Positions 17,993-27,026 of a stretch of DNA of 64,000 bases are shown here, piece after piece. The stretch lies in NCBI RefSeq assembly GCF_000257645.1, contig NZ_AJHJ01000007.1, positions 62,001-126,000 of the forward strand. The letters are read 5' to 3'. Origin of the DNA: Serratia sp. M24T3 (GTDB taxonomy: Bacteria > Pseudomonadota > Gammaproteobacteria > Enterobacterales > Enterobacteriaceae). Every line of letters begins with the position of its first letter. Position 1 is the first letter of the stretch. The position numbers and the translations under genes were made by a program. The notes below the pieces were generated by a model, which was not told where the DNA came from, searched no databases, and saw only the letters and a list, made by a program, of their open reading frames with translations.

Positions 17993-19567
17993 ATGACTGA
18001 TAAGCACCTGTCCCAATTAATTCATAATGCTCAAATTAGCCGTCGTGGCTTTATTACCAGCGCTGCCGCCGTGGGAATTACCACCGCCTATGGTTTTGCA
18101 CCATTAAATGCATTTGCTGCACCTAAAAAGGGCGGCGTATTAAAACTTGGCATGTCTGGCGGAAGCACCAGTGATACCATGAGTCCGTTGATACTTAGTG
18201 ATTGGGTTCCAATGAATCAGGCATATATGTTGATGAATGGCCTGATTGAAATTGATGAAAATAATAAAGCTGTGCCAGAACTTTTCTCAGCCTGGGAGGC
18301 AAAACCCGGTGCAACCGAATGGCTATTTACTGTCAGAGACGGCGTGACATTCCATAATGGCAAGAAGCTGGCGGTTGAAGATATTATTTACTCGATTAAC
18401 CTGCATCGTGGCGATAAATCGACCAGCGCAATCAAGACCCAGCTTGCTTCCATTACTGACATTAAAAAGCAGGGTGATAATCAGGTTCTGGTTACCCTTG
18501 CAAGCGGCAATGCCGACCTGCCTTATTTGATGGCCGATTATCATTTACTGGTGGTACCGGAGGGCTTCACCGACTGGTTGCATCCGATTGGCACTGGCGG
18601 CTTTATCTTCGACCAATATCAGCCGGGCGTGCGCTCCTATTTCAAACGTAATCCGAACTACTGGAAGCCGGACCGCGCTTTCGTAGATGCCGTCGAAGTG
18701 TTGGTGATTAATGACCCGACCGCGCGCACCAATGCGCTGATTTCGGGTCAGGTTCATGCGATTAATCGCATTGATTTCAAAACCGTCGATTTCCTTAAAC
18801 GCAGCCCGATGCTCAACATTATTCGCTCATCCGGCGGCCAGCACTTTACCTTCCTGATGGACTGCAGTGTCGCCCCTTTCAACGACAATAATATTCGTAT
18901 GGCGATTAAAGAAGGTATCGATCGTCAGAAGATCCTCGACACAGTGCTGCGCGGCTACGGCCAACTGGGCAACGACCATCCGATCCCAAAAACCGATCGC
19001 TTCTTCAACCATCAGCTTGAGCAACGGACATTTGATCCGGACAAGTCAAAGTTCTACCTGAAAAAAGCCGGTCTTACTGAGCTAAAACTGGAACTGTCTT
19101 CCTCAGATGCCGCCTTTGCCGGTGCATTGGATGCGGCTGCGCTTTACCAGCAGGAAGCACAACAAGGTGGCGTACAAATTAGTATCAAACGCCAGCCAGC
19201 CGACAGCTACTGGGAAGATGTCTGGATGAAGGCACCCTTTAGCATGGGTTACTGGGGTGGCCGCCCTACTGCCGACCAGATGTTTTCCACCGCTTATCAA
19301 TCCACAGCGAAATGGAACGATACGCATTGGAAAAATGAAAAGTTCGATACCTTGCTGGTTCAGGCCCGCTCATTGCTCGATGAGAGCAAACGCGCCGAGA
19401 TTTACGGTGAACTGCAAAGCATTGTCCGTGACGACGGCGGCGCGATGATCCCGCTATTTGGCGACTATCTCGACGCCAGCAACAAAAAAGTCGGCGGCTT
19501 CTTGCCTCATCCAATGTTTAACTTTATGGGTGGGCGACTGGCTGAGCGCGTCTGGCTGGAGGCGTAA
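17993..19567 (+). CDS. ABC transporter substrate-binding protein, peptide/opine/nickel class, Tat-exported
   Basis: This family-5 solute-binding protein (about 524 residues) is exported by a twin-arginine signal: QISRRGFITSAAAVGITTAYGFAPLNAFA. The mature part begins APKKGGVLKLGMSGG. The family region EWLFTVRDGVTFHNGKKLAVEDIIYSINLHR lies near residues 100-130, and FKRNPNYWKPDRAFVDAVEVLVI further on. I chose ATG 17993 because a GGGAG site sits six bases before it; the ATG at 17987 directly abuts that site. It is the first gene of a five-gene operon and its stop overlaps the next start by one base. Substrates of relatives include di/oligopeptides, glutathione, opines and antibiotics. Confidence 0.92.
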   Translation: MTDKHLSQLIHNAQISRRGFITSAAAVGITTAYGFAPLNAFAAPKKGGVLKLGMSGGSTSDTMSPLILSDWVPMNQAYMLMNGLIEIDENNKAVPELFSAWEAKPGATEWLFTVRDGVTFHNGKKLAVEDIIYSINLHRGDKSTSAIKTQLASITDIKKQGDNQVLVTLASGNADLPYLMADYHLLVVPEGFTDWLHPIGTGGFIFDQYQPGVRSYFKRNPNYWKPDRAFVDAVEVLVINDPTARTNALISGQVHAINRIDFKTVDFLKRSPMLNIIRSSGGQHFTFLMDCSVAPFNDNNIRMAIKEGIDRQKILDTVLRGYGQLGNDHPIPKTDRFFNHQLEQRTFDPDKSKFYLKKAGLTELKLELSSSDAAFAGALDAAALYQQEAQQGGVQISIKRQPADSYWEDVWMKAPFSMGYWGGRPTADQMFSTAYQSTAKWNDTHWKNEKFDTLLVQARSLLDESKRAEIYGELQSIVRDDGGAMIPLFGDYLDASNKKVGGFLPHPMFNFMGGRLAERVWLEA

Positions 19568-20514
19568 TGACCCAACGTATTTTTTATCGCGTACTGCTGG
19601 GAATTATCACACTGTGGTTGGTGTCGGTGCTGATTTTTATTGGCACCGAGATGCTACCGGGCGATGTTGCCACTGCTATCCTCGGTCAAAGCGCCACGCC
19701 AGACAATGTGGCGGCATTACGCCAACAGTTAGGGCTGGATCAGGCACCCGTGCTGCGTTATCTGCACTGGCTTTGGTCACTGATGCACGGTGATTTAGGG
19801 CATTCTCTGGCCAACGGTCAGCCGATTGGCGACGAACTGCTGCCGCGTCTGGGTAATACACTGTTCCTGGCTGCCTATGCCGCGCTTGTGGCGATTCCCC
19901 TGGCGGTCGGACTTGGTATTGCGGCAGCTATCTGGCGCGATTCAATCTTTGACCGCATTGCCAACACCCTCACTTTGCTGAGTATTTCGGTGCCAGAGTT
20001 TTTTGTCGGCTACGTGCTGGTGATCCTGTTTGCCATTCGCCTGACCTGGTTCCCGAGTCTGGCGATGGTTGACCCGAGCACCACCTTCTTACAGCGGTTA
20101 TACGTTTGTACCCTGCCCATGCTGACGCTGACTTTAGTGGTGCTGGCGCACATGTTGCGCATGACCCGCGCCTCGGTAACGGCGGTAATGTCCAGTCCGT
20201 ACATCGAGAGCGCCGTGTTGAAAGGCGTGTCGCGCTGGCGAATCGTGGTTCAACATGCGTTACCCAACGCATTGGCACCGATTATCAACGTCGTGGCGTT
20301 CAACCTGGCGTATCTGGTGGTAGGGGTGATTTTGGTGGAAGTGGTGTTTGTTTATCCGGGCATTGGCCAGTACATGGTAGATGCGGTAACCAAGCGTGAC
20401 TTACCCGTGGTACAGGCCTGTGGATTGCTGTTTGGTGGCACTTACATCCTGCTCAATACCACCGCCGACCTGCTGGCCATCTGGTGTAACCCGCGCCTGC
20501 GCCACGCCCGCTAA
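19567..20514 (+). CDS. ABC transporter permease, DppB-like
   Basis: This 315-residue inner-membrane permease has about six transmembrane segments. It starts with the DppB/OppB-type MTQRIFYRVLLGIITLWLVSVLIFIGTEMLPGD and continues with LRQQLGLDQAPVLRYLHWLWSLMHGDLGHS. The EAA loop is near VSRWRIVVQHALPNALAPIINVVA. The start overlaps the stop of the substrate-binding gene by one base. It pairs with the next gene product to form the membrane channel of the importer. Confidence 0.94.
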   Translation: MTQRIFYRVLLGIITLWLVSVLIFIGTEMLPGDVATAILGQSATPDNVAALRQQLGLDQAPVLRYLHWLWSLMHGDLGHSLANGQPIGDELLPRLGNTLFLAAYAALVAIPLAVGLGIAAAIWRDSIFDRIANTLTLLSISVPEFFVGYVLVILFAIRLTWFPSLAMVDPSTTFLQRLYVCTLPMLTLTLVVLAHMLRMTRASVTAVMSSPYIESAVLKGVSRWRIVVQHALPNALAPIINVVAFNLAYLVVGVILVEVVFVYPGIGQYMVDAVTKRDLPVVQACGLLFGGTYILLNTTADLLAIWCNPRLRHAR

Positions 20515-20536
20515 TGTTGAAAGGAACGGCTAATTC

Positions 20537-21370
20537 ATGAATAAAAAACTTTCTTTTAGCGCCATACCGATTTCTGCCTGGATAGGCATTGTCATTATCG
20601 CTATCAACCTGATTGGCGCACTCTTTGCTCCCTGGCTGGCTCCCCACACGGAAACCGAGCAGGTCGGCGATATCTGGCTGCTGCCTTCTATGCATACGCC
20701 ATTGGGTACCGACAGTCTTGGGCGCGATATGCTGTCGCGGATTTTGTATGGCGCGCGTACCACGATTTCCATCGCCCTGGTAATCACTTTCAGCGCCTTT
20801 ATTATCGGCATCATCACTGGCTTTGCGGCGGCGATTTATGGCAAATGGGTTGACGTAATCCTGTCGCGCATTGTGGATACAGTGATGTCGATTCCGGTGC
20901 TGATTTTCGCGCTGATGGTGTTATCGGTGATGGGCACCTCGGTGCCGGTGCTGGTAATGACTATCGCCCTGCTCGATGCCACCCGCGTATTTCGTCTGGC
21001 GCGTCTGGTGGCGCAGGCGATCGTTTGTCAGGAGTATGTCGAGGCCGCTCGCCTGCGCGGTGAAGGCCTGGTTTGGGTATTAAGGAAAGAAATCCTGCCC
21101 AACGCCATTCCTCCGCTGCTGGCCGAATTTGGTATGCGTTTTTGCTTTACCTTCCTATTTATCGCTGGCCTGAGCTTTCTGGGGCTGGGCATTCAACCGC
21201 CGTATGCCGACTGGGGCAGCATGGTGCGCGACAATGCACAGGCGATTAACTTTGGACAATTTGCGCCTCTTTATCCTGCGGCGGCGATTGCCCTGCTGAC
21301 GATTGGCGTCAATCTGGTCGTTGACTGGCTGCTGGCCCGTAACAGCCTGCCACATGGAGATCAGGTATGA
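20537..21370 (+). CDS. ABC transporter permease, DppC-like
   Basis: This 277-residue permease has the DppC/OppC features. These include the first membrane segment followed by TPLGTDSLGRDMLSRILYGARTTISIALV, and the EAA loop EYVEAARLRGEGLVWVLRKEILPNAIPPLL. Near the end GLGIQPPYADWGSMVRD is typical of the family. It lies 22 bases after the first permease, and its stop overlaps the ATPase start by four bases (ATGA). Confidence 0.94.
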   Translation: MNKKLSFSAIPISAWIGIVIIAINLIGALFAPWLAPHTETEQVGDIWLLPSMHTPLGTDSLGRDMLSRILYGARTTISIALVITFSAFIIGIITGFAAAIYGKWVDVILSRIVDTVMSIPVLIFALMVLSVMGTSVPVLVMTIALLDATRVFRLARLVAQAIVCQEYVEAARLRGEGLVWVLRKEILPNAIPPLLAEFGMRFCFTFLFIAGLSFLGLGIQPPYADWGSMVRDNAQAINFGQFAPLYPAAAIALLTIGVNLVVDWLLARNSLPHGDQV

Positions 21371-22992
21371 CCACTAAAACTCTCGACATTCGCGGCCTGT
21401 GCGTCGATACCCTCGATGGCTCGCCGCTGGTTAAATCGGTGTCACTACAGCTTGCGCCCGGTGAAGTTCTGGGGCTGATTGGCGAATCTGGAGCCGGGAA
21501 ATCGACTATTGGACTGGCGGCGCTGGGCTATGCGCGTCAAGGCTGCCGCATCAGCAGCGGTGAAGTGTGGCTCAACGGCACTAATCTGCTGGCTCTGTCC
21601 TCGGACGAAAAGAGAAAATGGCGTGGTCGTCGGGTGGCCTACGTGGCGCAGAGTGCTGCGGCGGCATTTAATCCGGCGCTGACCATTGAACGCCAGGTTT
21701 GTGAAGGTCCGATTCGCCACGGCCTGATGAACAAACAAGAAAGCCGCGCATGGGCAATCACCCTGTTTCGCGCGCTAGACCTGCCGGATCCGGAAAATAT
21801 TGGCCAACGCTATCCGCATCAGCTGTCCGGCGGGCAGTTGCAACGGGCAATGGCGGCGATGGCGATGTCATGCAAGCCCGACTTGCTGGTGATGGACGAA
21901 CCCACCACCGCACTGGACGTCACCACGCAAATTGAAGTCTTGGTCATGCTGCGAAAACTGGTGCGCGAATTCAACACTGCCGCGCTGTATATCACCCATG
22001 ACTTGGCAGTGGTCGCTCAGCTGGCCGATAGAATCATGGTGCTACGTCACGGCAGCGAAGTCGAAACCGGCACCACTGAGGCGATTTTGCACCAGCCGCA
22101 GCAGGAATATACCCAGCGACTGGTGTCTGAGCGGGTTCACGGTATGACCGGAGAGGTCGCGAAAACGGTTACCGAATCCGCTGCGCCGCTGTTGACCATT
22201 GAACAGCTCAGCACCGGTTACAATGGTAAAACTGTGGTCGAGAATATCAATCTTTCACTTGCGCGTGGTAAAACGCTGGCGGTCATTGGCGAGTCCGGCA
22301 GCGGCAAGAGTACTCTGGCTCGAGCCTTGGTTGGGCTTCTTGCCGACACTGCCGGAAAAGTGACCTTTGATGGCGTGACCCTGTCACATAAGTATGCGCA
22401 GAGAAATAAAGAGACGCTGCGCCGCATACAGATGATCTACCAGTTACCTGACGTTGCGCTGAATCCTCGGCAGACTATTCTGGAAATTATTGGCCGGCCA
22501 GTCGCCTTTTATTTCGGGCTGAATAAACGCCAGGTCAGAGCGCGAGTCGAGGAGTTGCTGAAGGTTACCGAATTACCTCTCAAACTGATTGACCGCTATC
22601 CGGGCGAGCTATCCGGCGGACAAAAGCAGCGGGTTTGTATTGCACGGGCGCTGGCGGCCAATCCAGATTTGATCATCTGCGACGAAGCCACTTCGGCGCT
22701 GGACCCGCTGGTTGCTGAAGAAGTATTGAATCTACTGCGCAAGTTGCAGTCTCAGCTTGGCCTTTCTTACCTGTTTATCACTCACGATCTCGGCACGGTG
22801 AAGCGCATCGCCCACCAGGTTACGGTGATGTATCGCGGTAATATTGTTGCCAGCGGTGATACTCACAAAGTCTTCAGCCCGCCGATGCATGAATACACCG
22901 AGAAGCTGCTGACGTCGGTGCCGGAGTTGCGCACGGGCTGGCTGGACGAAGTCCTCGATTTACGTCAGGTGACGACAAAAAACGTCGCCTAA
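21367..22992 (+). CDS. Fused double ATP-binding protein of the peptide-type ABC importer
   Basis: This 541-residue protein joins two ABC ATPase domains, as in GsiA, replacing separate DppD and DppF subunits. Domain 1 has Walker A GESGAGKST near residues 39-47, signature HQLSGGQLQR and Walker B LLVMDEPTTALD. Domain 2 has Walker A GESGSGKST near 310-318, signature GELSGGQKQR and Walker B LIICDEATSALD. Each half keeps its switch His (ITHDLAVV, ITHDLGTV). The peptide-transporter tail HEYTEKLLTSVPEL is present. It is cytoplasmic and bound to the two permeases. It is 29 bases from the hydrolase gene that ends the operon. Confidence 0.95.
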   Translation: MTTKTLDIRGLCVDTLDGSPLVKSVSLQLAPGEVLGLIGESGAGKSTIGLAALGYARQGCRISSGEVWLNGTNLLALSSDEKRKWRGRRVAYVAQSAAAAFNPALTIERQVCEGPIRHGLMNKQESRAWAITLFRALDLPDPENIGQRYPHQLSGGQLQRAMAAMAMSCKPDLLVMDEPTTALDVTTQIEVLVMLRKLVREFNTAALYITHDLAVVAQLADRIMVLRHGSEVETGTTEAILHQPQQEYTQRLVSERVHGMTGEVAKTVTESAAPLLTIEQLSTGYNGKTVVENINLSLARGKTLAVIGESGSGKSTLARALVGLLADTAGKVTFDGVTLSHKYAQRNKETLRRIQMIYQLPDVALNPRQTILEIIGRPVAFYFGLNKRQVRARVEELLKVTELPLKLIDRYPGELSGGQKQRVCIARALAANPDLIICDEATSALDPLVAEEVLNLLRKLQSQLGLSYLFITHDLGTVKRIAHQVTVMYRGNIVASGDTHKVFSPPMHEYTEKLLTSVPELRTGWLDEVLDLRQVTTKNVA

Positions 22993-23020
22993 GATACGGA
23001 AAACAGTATACCGGAGCAGT

Positions 23021-25042
23021 ATGAAACAGATAATTACCGACTTCCCACACAGCGTGACGCAAATAGAACACCTGTGGTTGAAACTCAGCGACGGCACTCG
23101 CCTCGCGGTGCGTTTGTGGTTACCCGACAGCGCCGCGCAGCAGCCGGTGCCTGCGATCCTCGAATACATCCCCTATCGCAAACGCGACGGCACGCGGACT
23201 CGCGATGAGCCGATGCACGGCTATTTTTCCGGTCACGGCTATGCTGTGGTGCGGGTGGATATGCGCGGCAGCGGTGAATCGGATGGCCTGCTGGCCGACG
23301 AATACTTGCAGCTCGAACAAGACGACGCGCTGGAAGTGATCGACTGGATCGCCTCTCAGCCTTGGTGCAGCGGCAAAGTTGGCATGATGGGCAAATCCTG
23401 GGGCGGTTTTAACTCGCTGCAAGTTGCCGCCCGTCGCCCTGATGCGTTGAAAGCGATTATCACTGTCTGCTCGACCGACGACCGCTACAACGACGACATC
23501 CACTATAAAGGTGGCTGCCTGCTCAACGACAATCTGTGGTGGGGCGGCATTATGCTGGCCTATCAGAGCCGCCCGGCCGATCCGGCGCTGGTCGGCGACG
23601 GCTGGTACAACGAGTGGTTGCACAGGCTGGAAAACATGCCGTTCTTTCCGGCGCTGTGGATGGAGCATCCGCTGCGCGACCGCTACTGGCAACACGGATC
23701 GGTATGCGAAGACTGGTCAGCCATCCAGTGCCCGGTCATGGCTATTGGCGGCTGGGCCGACTCTTACAGCAACGCAATATTCCGCCTGATGGACAACCTC
23801 AACGTGCCGCGCCGGGCGATTATCGGCCCGTGGGCACATATTTATCCTCAGGACGGCACGCCGGAACCGGCGATCGGTTTCCTGCAGGAAGCGCTGCGCT
23901 GGTGGGATCATTGGCTGAAAGAGCAAGAAAATGATGTGCTTGAAGGGCCGATGATCCAGGCCTGGTTGCAGGACAGCCAGCCACCGTCGGCTCAACGCCC
24001 AACCAGTAAAGGTCAATGGGTTGGTTTTGACGCCGGTACTGCCAGTAATGTCAGCGCCGAAAACTGGTGGCTTTCCCGCGGGCAGCTTAATCAACAATCC
24101 GCCACAGAGCCGGCTCAAATGTCGATTTGTTCGCCACAAAGTCACGGGCTGATGGCCGGTGAATGGATGGGCGCGGGCGTGCTGGGCGAGACACCGCCAG
24201 ATCAACGGGTAGACGACGGGCAGGCAGAAATCTTTGATAGCGCCCCGCTGGCCGAGCCGCTTTCAATCTTTGGATTTACCGAATTCAGCGTTGAGCTAAG
24301 CTCCGACAAACCGGCCGCCATGCTTTACGTGCGCCTGTCAGACGTCGCCCCTGATGGCGCAGTGAATCGCGTCACTCACGGCTGGATGAACCTCAGTCAT
24401 CTGCAGGGCCAGCATAAATCCGTGCCGCTGGTTGCCGGTGAAAAAGTGCAAGTTAACGTGCAGCTCGATGGCATTGCGCACCGTTTTGCCAGCGGCCACC
24501 GCCTGCGTATTTCCCTCGCTACCACCTACTGGCCAATGGTATGGCCGATGGCCGAGGCGGCTACACTGACGCTGGATCTGCAAACGGCGAAATTGTCGCT
24601 GCCGGTTTGTGCGCAACCTTTGGCAATCGACGGGCCGAATCCGCATCCGCAAACGGCGGCACCGACTCCGCAAACGGTGCTTTCGGCAGGCCGCGTTGAC
24701 CGCACGCTGGACTATGACTTCCTGCAAGACAGCTGGACTTCAGTCACCAACGGCGTCGGCGGCGTATTTGGCGAAGGGGTTTATCGCTTTGATGACATTG
24801 ACACCACGGTTGACCACAATCTGCGACGCGAGCTGACGATCACCAATGCAGATCCGCTATCGGCGCGCTATTTACTGACACAAACCATGAAGATGGGCCG
24901 TGAAGGATGGTGGATCGAGGCAGAAATCACCCTGGAAATGCGCAGCGATTTGACCCATTTTATCGTCAGTGGCGATATGGTTGTGAGTCTGAACGGTGAA
25001 GAGGAATTTACCAAGTACTGGCACGAAAGGATTGAACGTTAA
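23021..25042 (+). CDS. CocE/NonD-type serine hydrolase (X-Pro dipeptidyl-peptidase fold)
   Basis: This 673-residue protein has the PepX/CocE architecture. The alpha/beta-hydrolase core has oxyanion text GYAVVRVDMRGSGES and nucleophile motif MMGKSWGGFNS (Ser about 126). Acid/His regions include GGWADSYSNA and IGPWAHIYP. A C-terminal jelly-roll, PepX_C, begins around SIFGFTEFSVELSSDKP. Relatives hydrolyse peptide or ester bonds, such as cocaine esterase, X-Pro peptidase and glutaryl-7-ACA acylase. No signal peptide is visible, so it is cytoplasmic. It is the last gene after the peptide-type ABC transporter, with GGAG just before the ATG, which suggests it cleaves the imported compound. A strong terminator follows. 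Confidence 0.9.
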   Translation: MKQIITDFPHSVTQIEHLWLKLSDGTRLAVRLWLPDSAAQQPVPAILEYIPYRKRDGTRTRDEPMHGYFSGHGYAVVRVDMRGSGESDGLLADEYLQLEQDDALEVIDWIASQPWCSGKVGMMGKSWGGFNSLQVAARRPDALKAIITVCSTDDRYNDDIHYKGGCLLNDNLWWGGIMLAYQSRPADPALVGDGWYNEWLHRLENMPFFPALWMEHPLRDRYWQHGSVCEDWSAIQCPVMAIGGWADSYSNAIFRLMDNLNVPRRAIIGPWAHIYPQDGTPEPAIGFLQEALRWWDHWLKEQENDVLEGPMIQAWLQDSQPPSAQRPTSKGQWVGFDAGTASNVSAENWWLSRGQLNQQSATEPAQMSICSPQSHGLMAGEWMGAGVLGETPPDQRVDDGQAEIFDSAPLAEPLSIFGFTEFSVELSSDKPAAMLYVRLSDVAPDGAVNRVTHGWMNLSHLQGQHKSVPLVAGEKVQVNVQLDGIAHRFASGHRLRISLATTYWPMVWPMAEAATLTLDLQTAKLSLPVCAQPLAIDGPNPHPQTAAPTPQTVLSAGRVDRTLDYDFLQDSWTSVTNGVGGVFGEGVYRFDDIDTTVDHNLRRELTITNADPLSARYLLTQTMKMGREGWWIEAEITLEMRSDLTHFIVSGDMVVSLNGEEEFTKYWHERIER

Positions 25043-25047
25043 CTAAC

Positions 25048-25079
25048 TTGCCTCCTCCACGGCGGAGGAGGCAATTTTT
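25048..25079 (+). terminator. Rho-independent terminator of the ABC/CocE operon
   Basis: An 11-bp perfect stem TTGCCTCCTCC/GGAGGAGGCAA with the 5-base loop ACGGC is followed by TTTTT on the plus strand. Confidence 0.92.
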
Positions 25080-25097
25080 ACAGTGTTTTAAATTTGC

Positions 25098-26582
25098 TTA
25101 AACGGTACGGTAAACCGCTTCAGCTTCATTGAAACGTTTTTCAATCGATGCCGAAGGTTTGCGGCCCATCAGGCTTACCACCACAATGGCGATCGCTGCG
25201 AATGCAAATCCAGGGATGATTTCATACAGATTAAACCAGGCAAACTGTTTCCACACCAGCACGGTAACTGCGCCAACGATCATACCAGCCAGCGCACCAT
25301 TGCGGGTCATACGCGACCAGATCAGTGAAATCAGGATAACAGGACCAAATGCCGCACCAAATCCTGCCCATGCATAGCTCACCAGACCCAGTACTTTGTT
25401 ATTTGGATTAGCAGCCAAAGCAACGGCAATCACGGCAATCAACAGCACCATCAAACGACCAACCCATACCAATTCTTTCTGGCTTGCCCCTTTGCGCAGG
25501 AAAGCTTTGTAAAAATCTTCTGTAAGTGCGCTTGAACAGACCAACAGCTGGCAGCTCAGCGTACTCATGACTGCGGCAAGAATGGCTGAAAGCAGAATAC
25601 CCGCAATCCATGGATTAAACAGAATCTTGGCCAACTCGATAAATACGCGCTCGCTGTTCTGGCTCACGTTGCCGGCTTCGCCAGGATTGGAAGAGAAATA
25701 GGCAATACCGAAGAAGCCCACCGCCATGGTGCCAACCAGGCAAAGGATCATCCAGGTCATGCTGATACGACGAGCATTCTTGATGGTGTGATGGGAATCG
25801 GCCGCCATAAAGCGCGCCAGGATGTGTGGTTGCCCAAAGTAACCCAGGCCCCAGCCCAACAGAGAAATAATCGCCACAAAGTCCAGATTTTTGAACACAT
25901 CGGTGTATTCAGGATTTTTGGCATGAATCACCATCATTGAGGTATGTACGCCACCCACGGCCAGAATAACGATAACCGGAGTAAGGATTAGCGCAAAAAT
26001 CATCAACGAAGCCTGAACGGTATCGGTCCAGCTAATCGCCAGGAACCCGCCGATAAAGGTATAGAGAATGGTTGCTGCAGCACCGGCCCACAGCGCAGTG
26101 TCATAGCTCAGTCCAAAGGTGCTTTCAAACAGGCGGGCACCCGCCACCACGCCGGAAGCACAGTAAATGGTGAAGAAGATAAGGATAACCACCGCCGAAA
26201 TGATTCGCAGCAGTTTGCTTTTGTCTTCAAAACGATGAGTGAAGTAGTCTGGTAACGTTAGCGCATTGTTATTCGCCTCGGTATGCACGCGCAGGCGTCC
26301 GGCGACCAGTTTCCAGTTGAAATAGGCACCGACTATCAGGCCGACGGCAATCCAGCCCTCTGAAATCCCGGAGGCGAAAATGGCACCCGGCAAGCCCATC
26401 AGCAACCAGCCGCTCATGTCCGAAGCCCCTGCTGAAAGCGCAGTCACTACGCTGCCCAGGCTGCGGCCTCCGAGGATGTAATCGTCAAAGTTTTTCGTGC
26501 GCAAATAGGCGATCAGCCCTATTAAAATCATGCCAAAGATATAGACACAAAATGTCACCAACATTGGTGTGTTCATCGTCAT
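25098..26582 (-). CDS. putP: Sodium/proline symporter PutP
   Basis: This 494-residue inner-membrane symporter of the SSS family takes up proline with Na+. It has about 13 hydrophobic segments. Early landmarks are FDDYILGGRSLGSVVTALSAGASDMSGWLLMGLPGA, which carries the Na+/proline site region, and the loop LPDYFTHRFEDKSK. In the middle, GWGLGYFGQPHILARFMAA is typical. It is divergent from putA, with operator-like sites between them, the standard put arrangement. Length matches E. coli PutP (502). Confidence 0.97.
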   Translation of the reverse strand: MTMNTPMLVTFCVYIFGMILIGLIAYLRTKNFDDYILGGRSLGSVVTALSAGASDMSGWLLMGLPGAIFASGISEGWIAVGLIVGAYFNWKLVAGRLRVHTEANNNALTLPDYFTHRFEDKSKLLRIISAVVILIFFTIYCASGVVAGARLFESTFGLSYDTALWAGAAATILYTFIGGFLAISWTDTVQASLMIFALILTPVIVILAVGGVHTSMMVIHAKNPEYTDVFKNLDFVAIISLLGWGLGYFGQPHILARFMAADSHHTIKNARRISMTWMILCLVGTMAVGFFGIAYFSSNPGEAGNVSQNSERVFIELAKILFNPWIAGILLSAILAAVMSTLSCQLLVCSSALTEDFYKAFLRKGASQKELVWVGRLMVLLIAVIAVALAANPNNKVLGLVSYAWAGFGAAFGPVILISLIWSRMTRNGALAGMIVGAVTVLVWKQFAWFNLYEIIPGFAFAAIAIVVVSLMGRKPSASIEKRFNEAEAVYRTV

Positions 26583-27026
26583 GCAAGTTCTCCATGTATG
26601 TAGCTTTAATTATTTGATATCACCTTAAAACGCAAAGTTACCCTGTCCGCATTTTTTGGGTTGCCGTGCAAATCTTCGAGCGCCTGTTCCCTTTTGCGTC
26701 CCCACGCTGATTCCGGCCTGGGGATACTAGTGGAGCATTTGTTATAGGCCAAGACTTTTAACGTCTTGTATACATCCTGCCAACTCTTTCATTCAAAAGT
26801 TGTGACGCCGGGTTGCATCTTTTTTGCCTACCACCTCCAACAAAGTTACACCTAGTGCAACCAACGAATTGATTAAGCAATATCCATGCCGTTATTAAAA
26901 TGTTAATTAGATCACTAATTTTAAAGTCGGCACATTTCCTGCATTCAACTAGGTTGCACAAAGTTGCAACATCGCAGATAGTATCGAAAATATAAAAGGT
27001 TCTACTGACTAATGGAGTTCTTGGGA
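26583..27026. promoter_or_regulatory. putP-putA control region with PutA operator-like GTTGCA sites
   Basis: The 444-base divergent region holds four copies of the PutA recognition core GTTGCA. They are at 26812-26817 (+), 26856-26861 (reverse), 26953-26958 (+) and 26963-26968 (+). The last two are spaced exactly ten bases apart, one helical turn. PutA binds such sites through its N-terminal ribbon-helix-helix domain and represses both genes when proline is absent. No gene is present in the gap. Confidence 0.8.
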
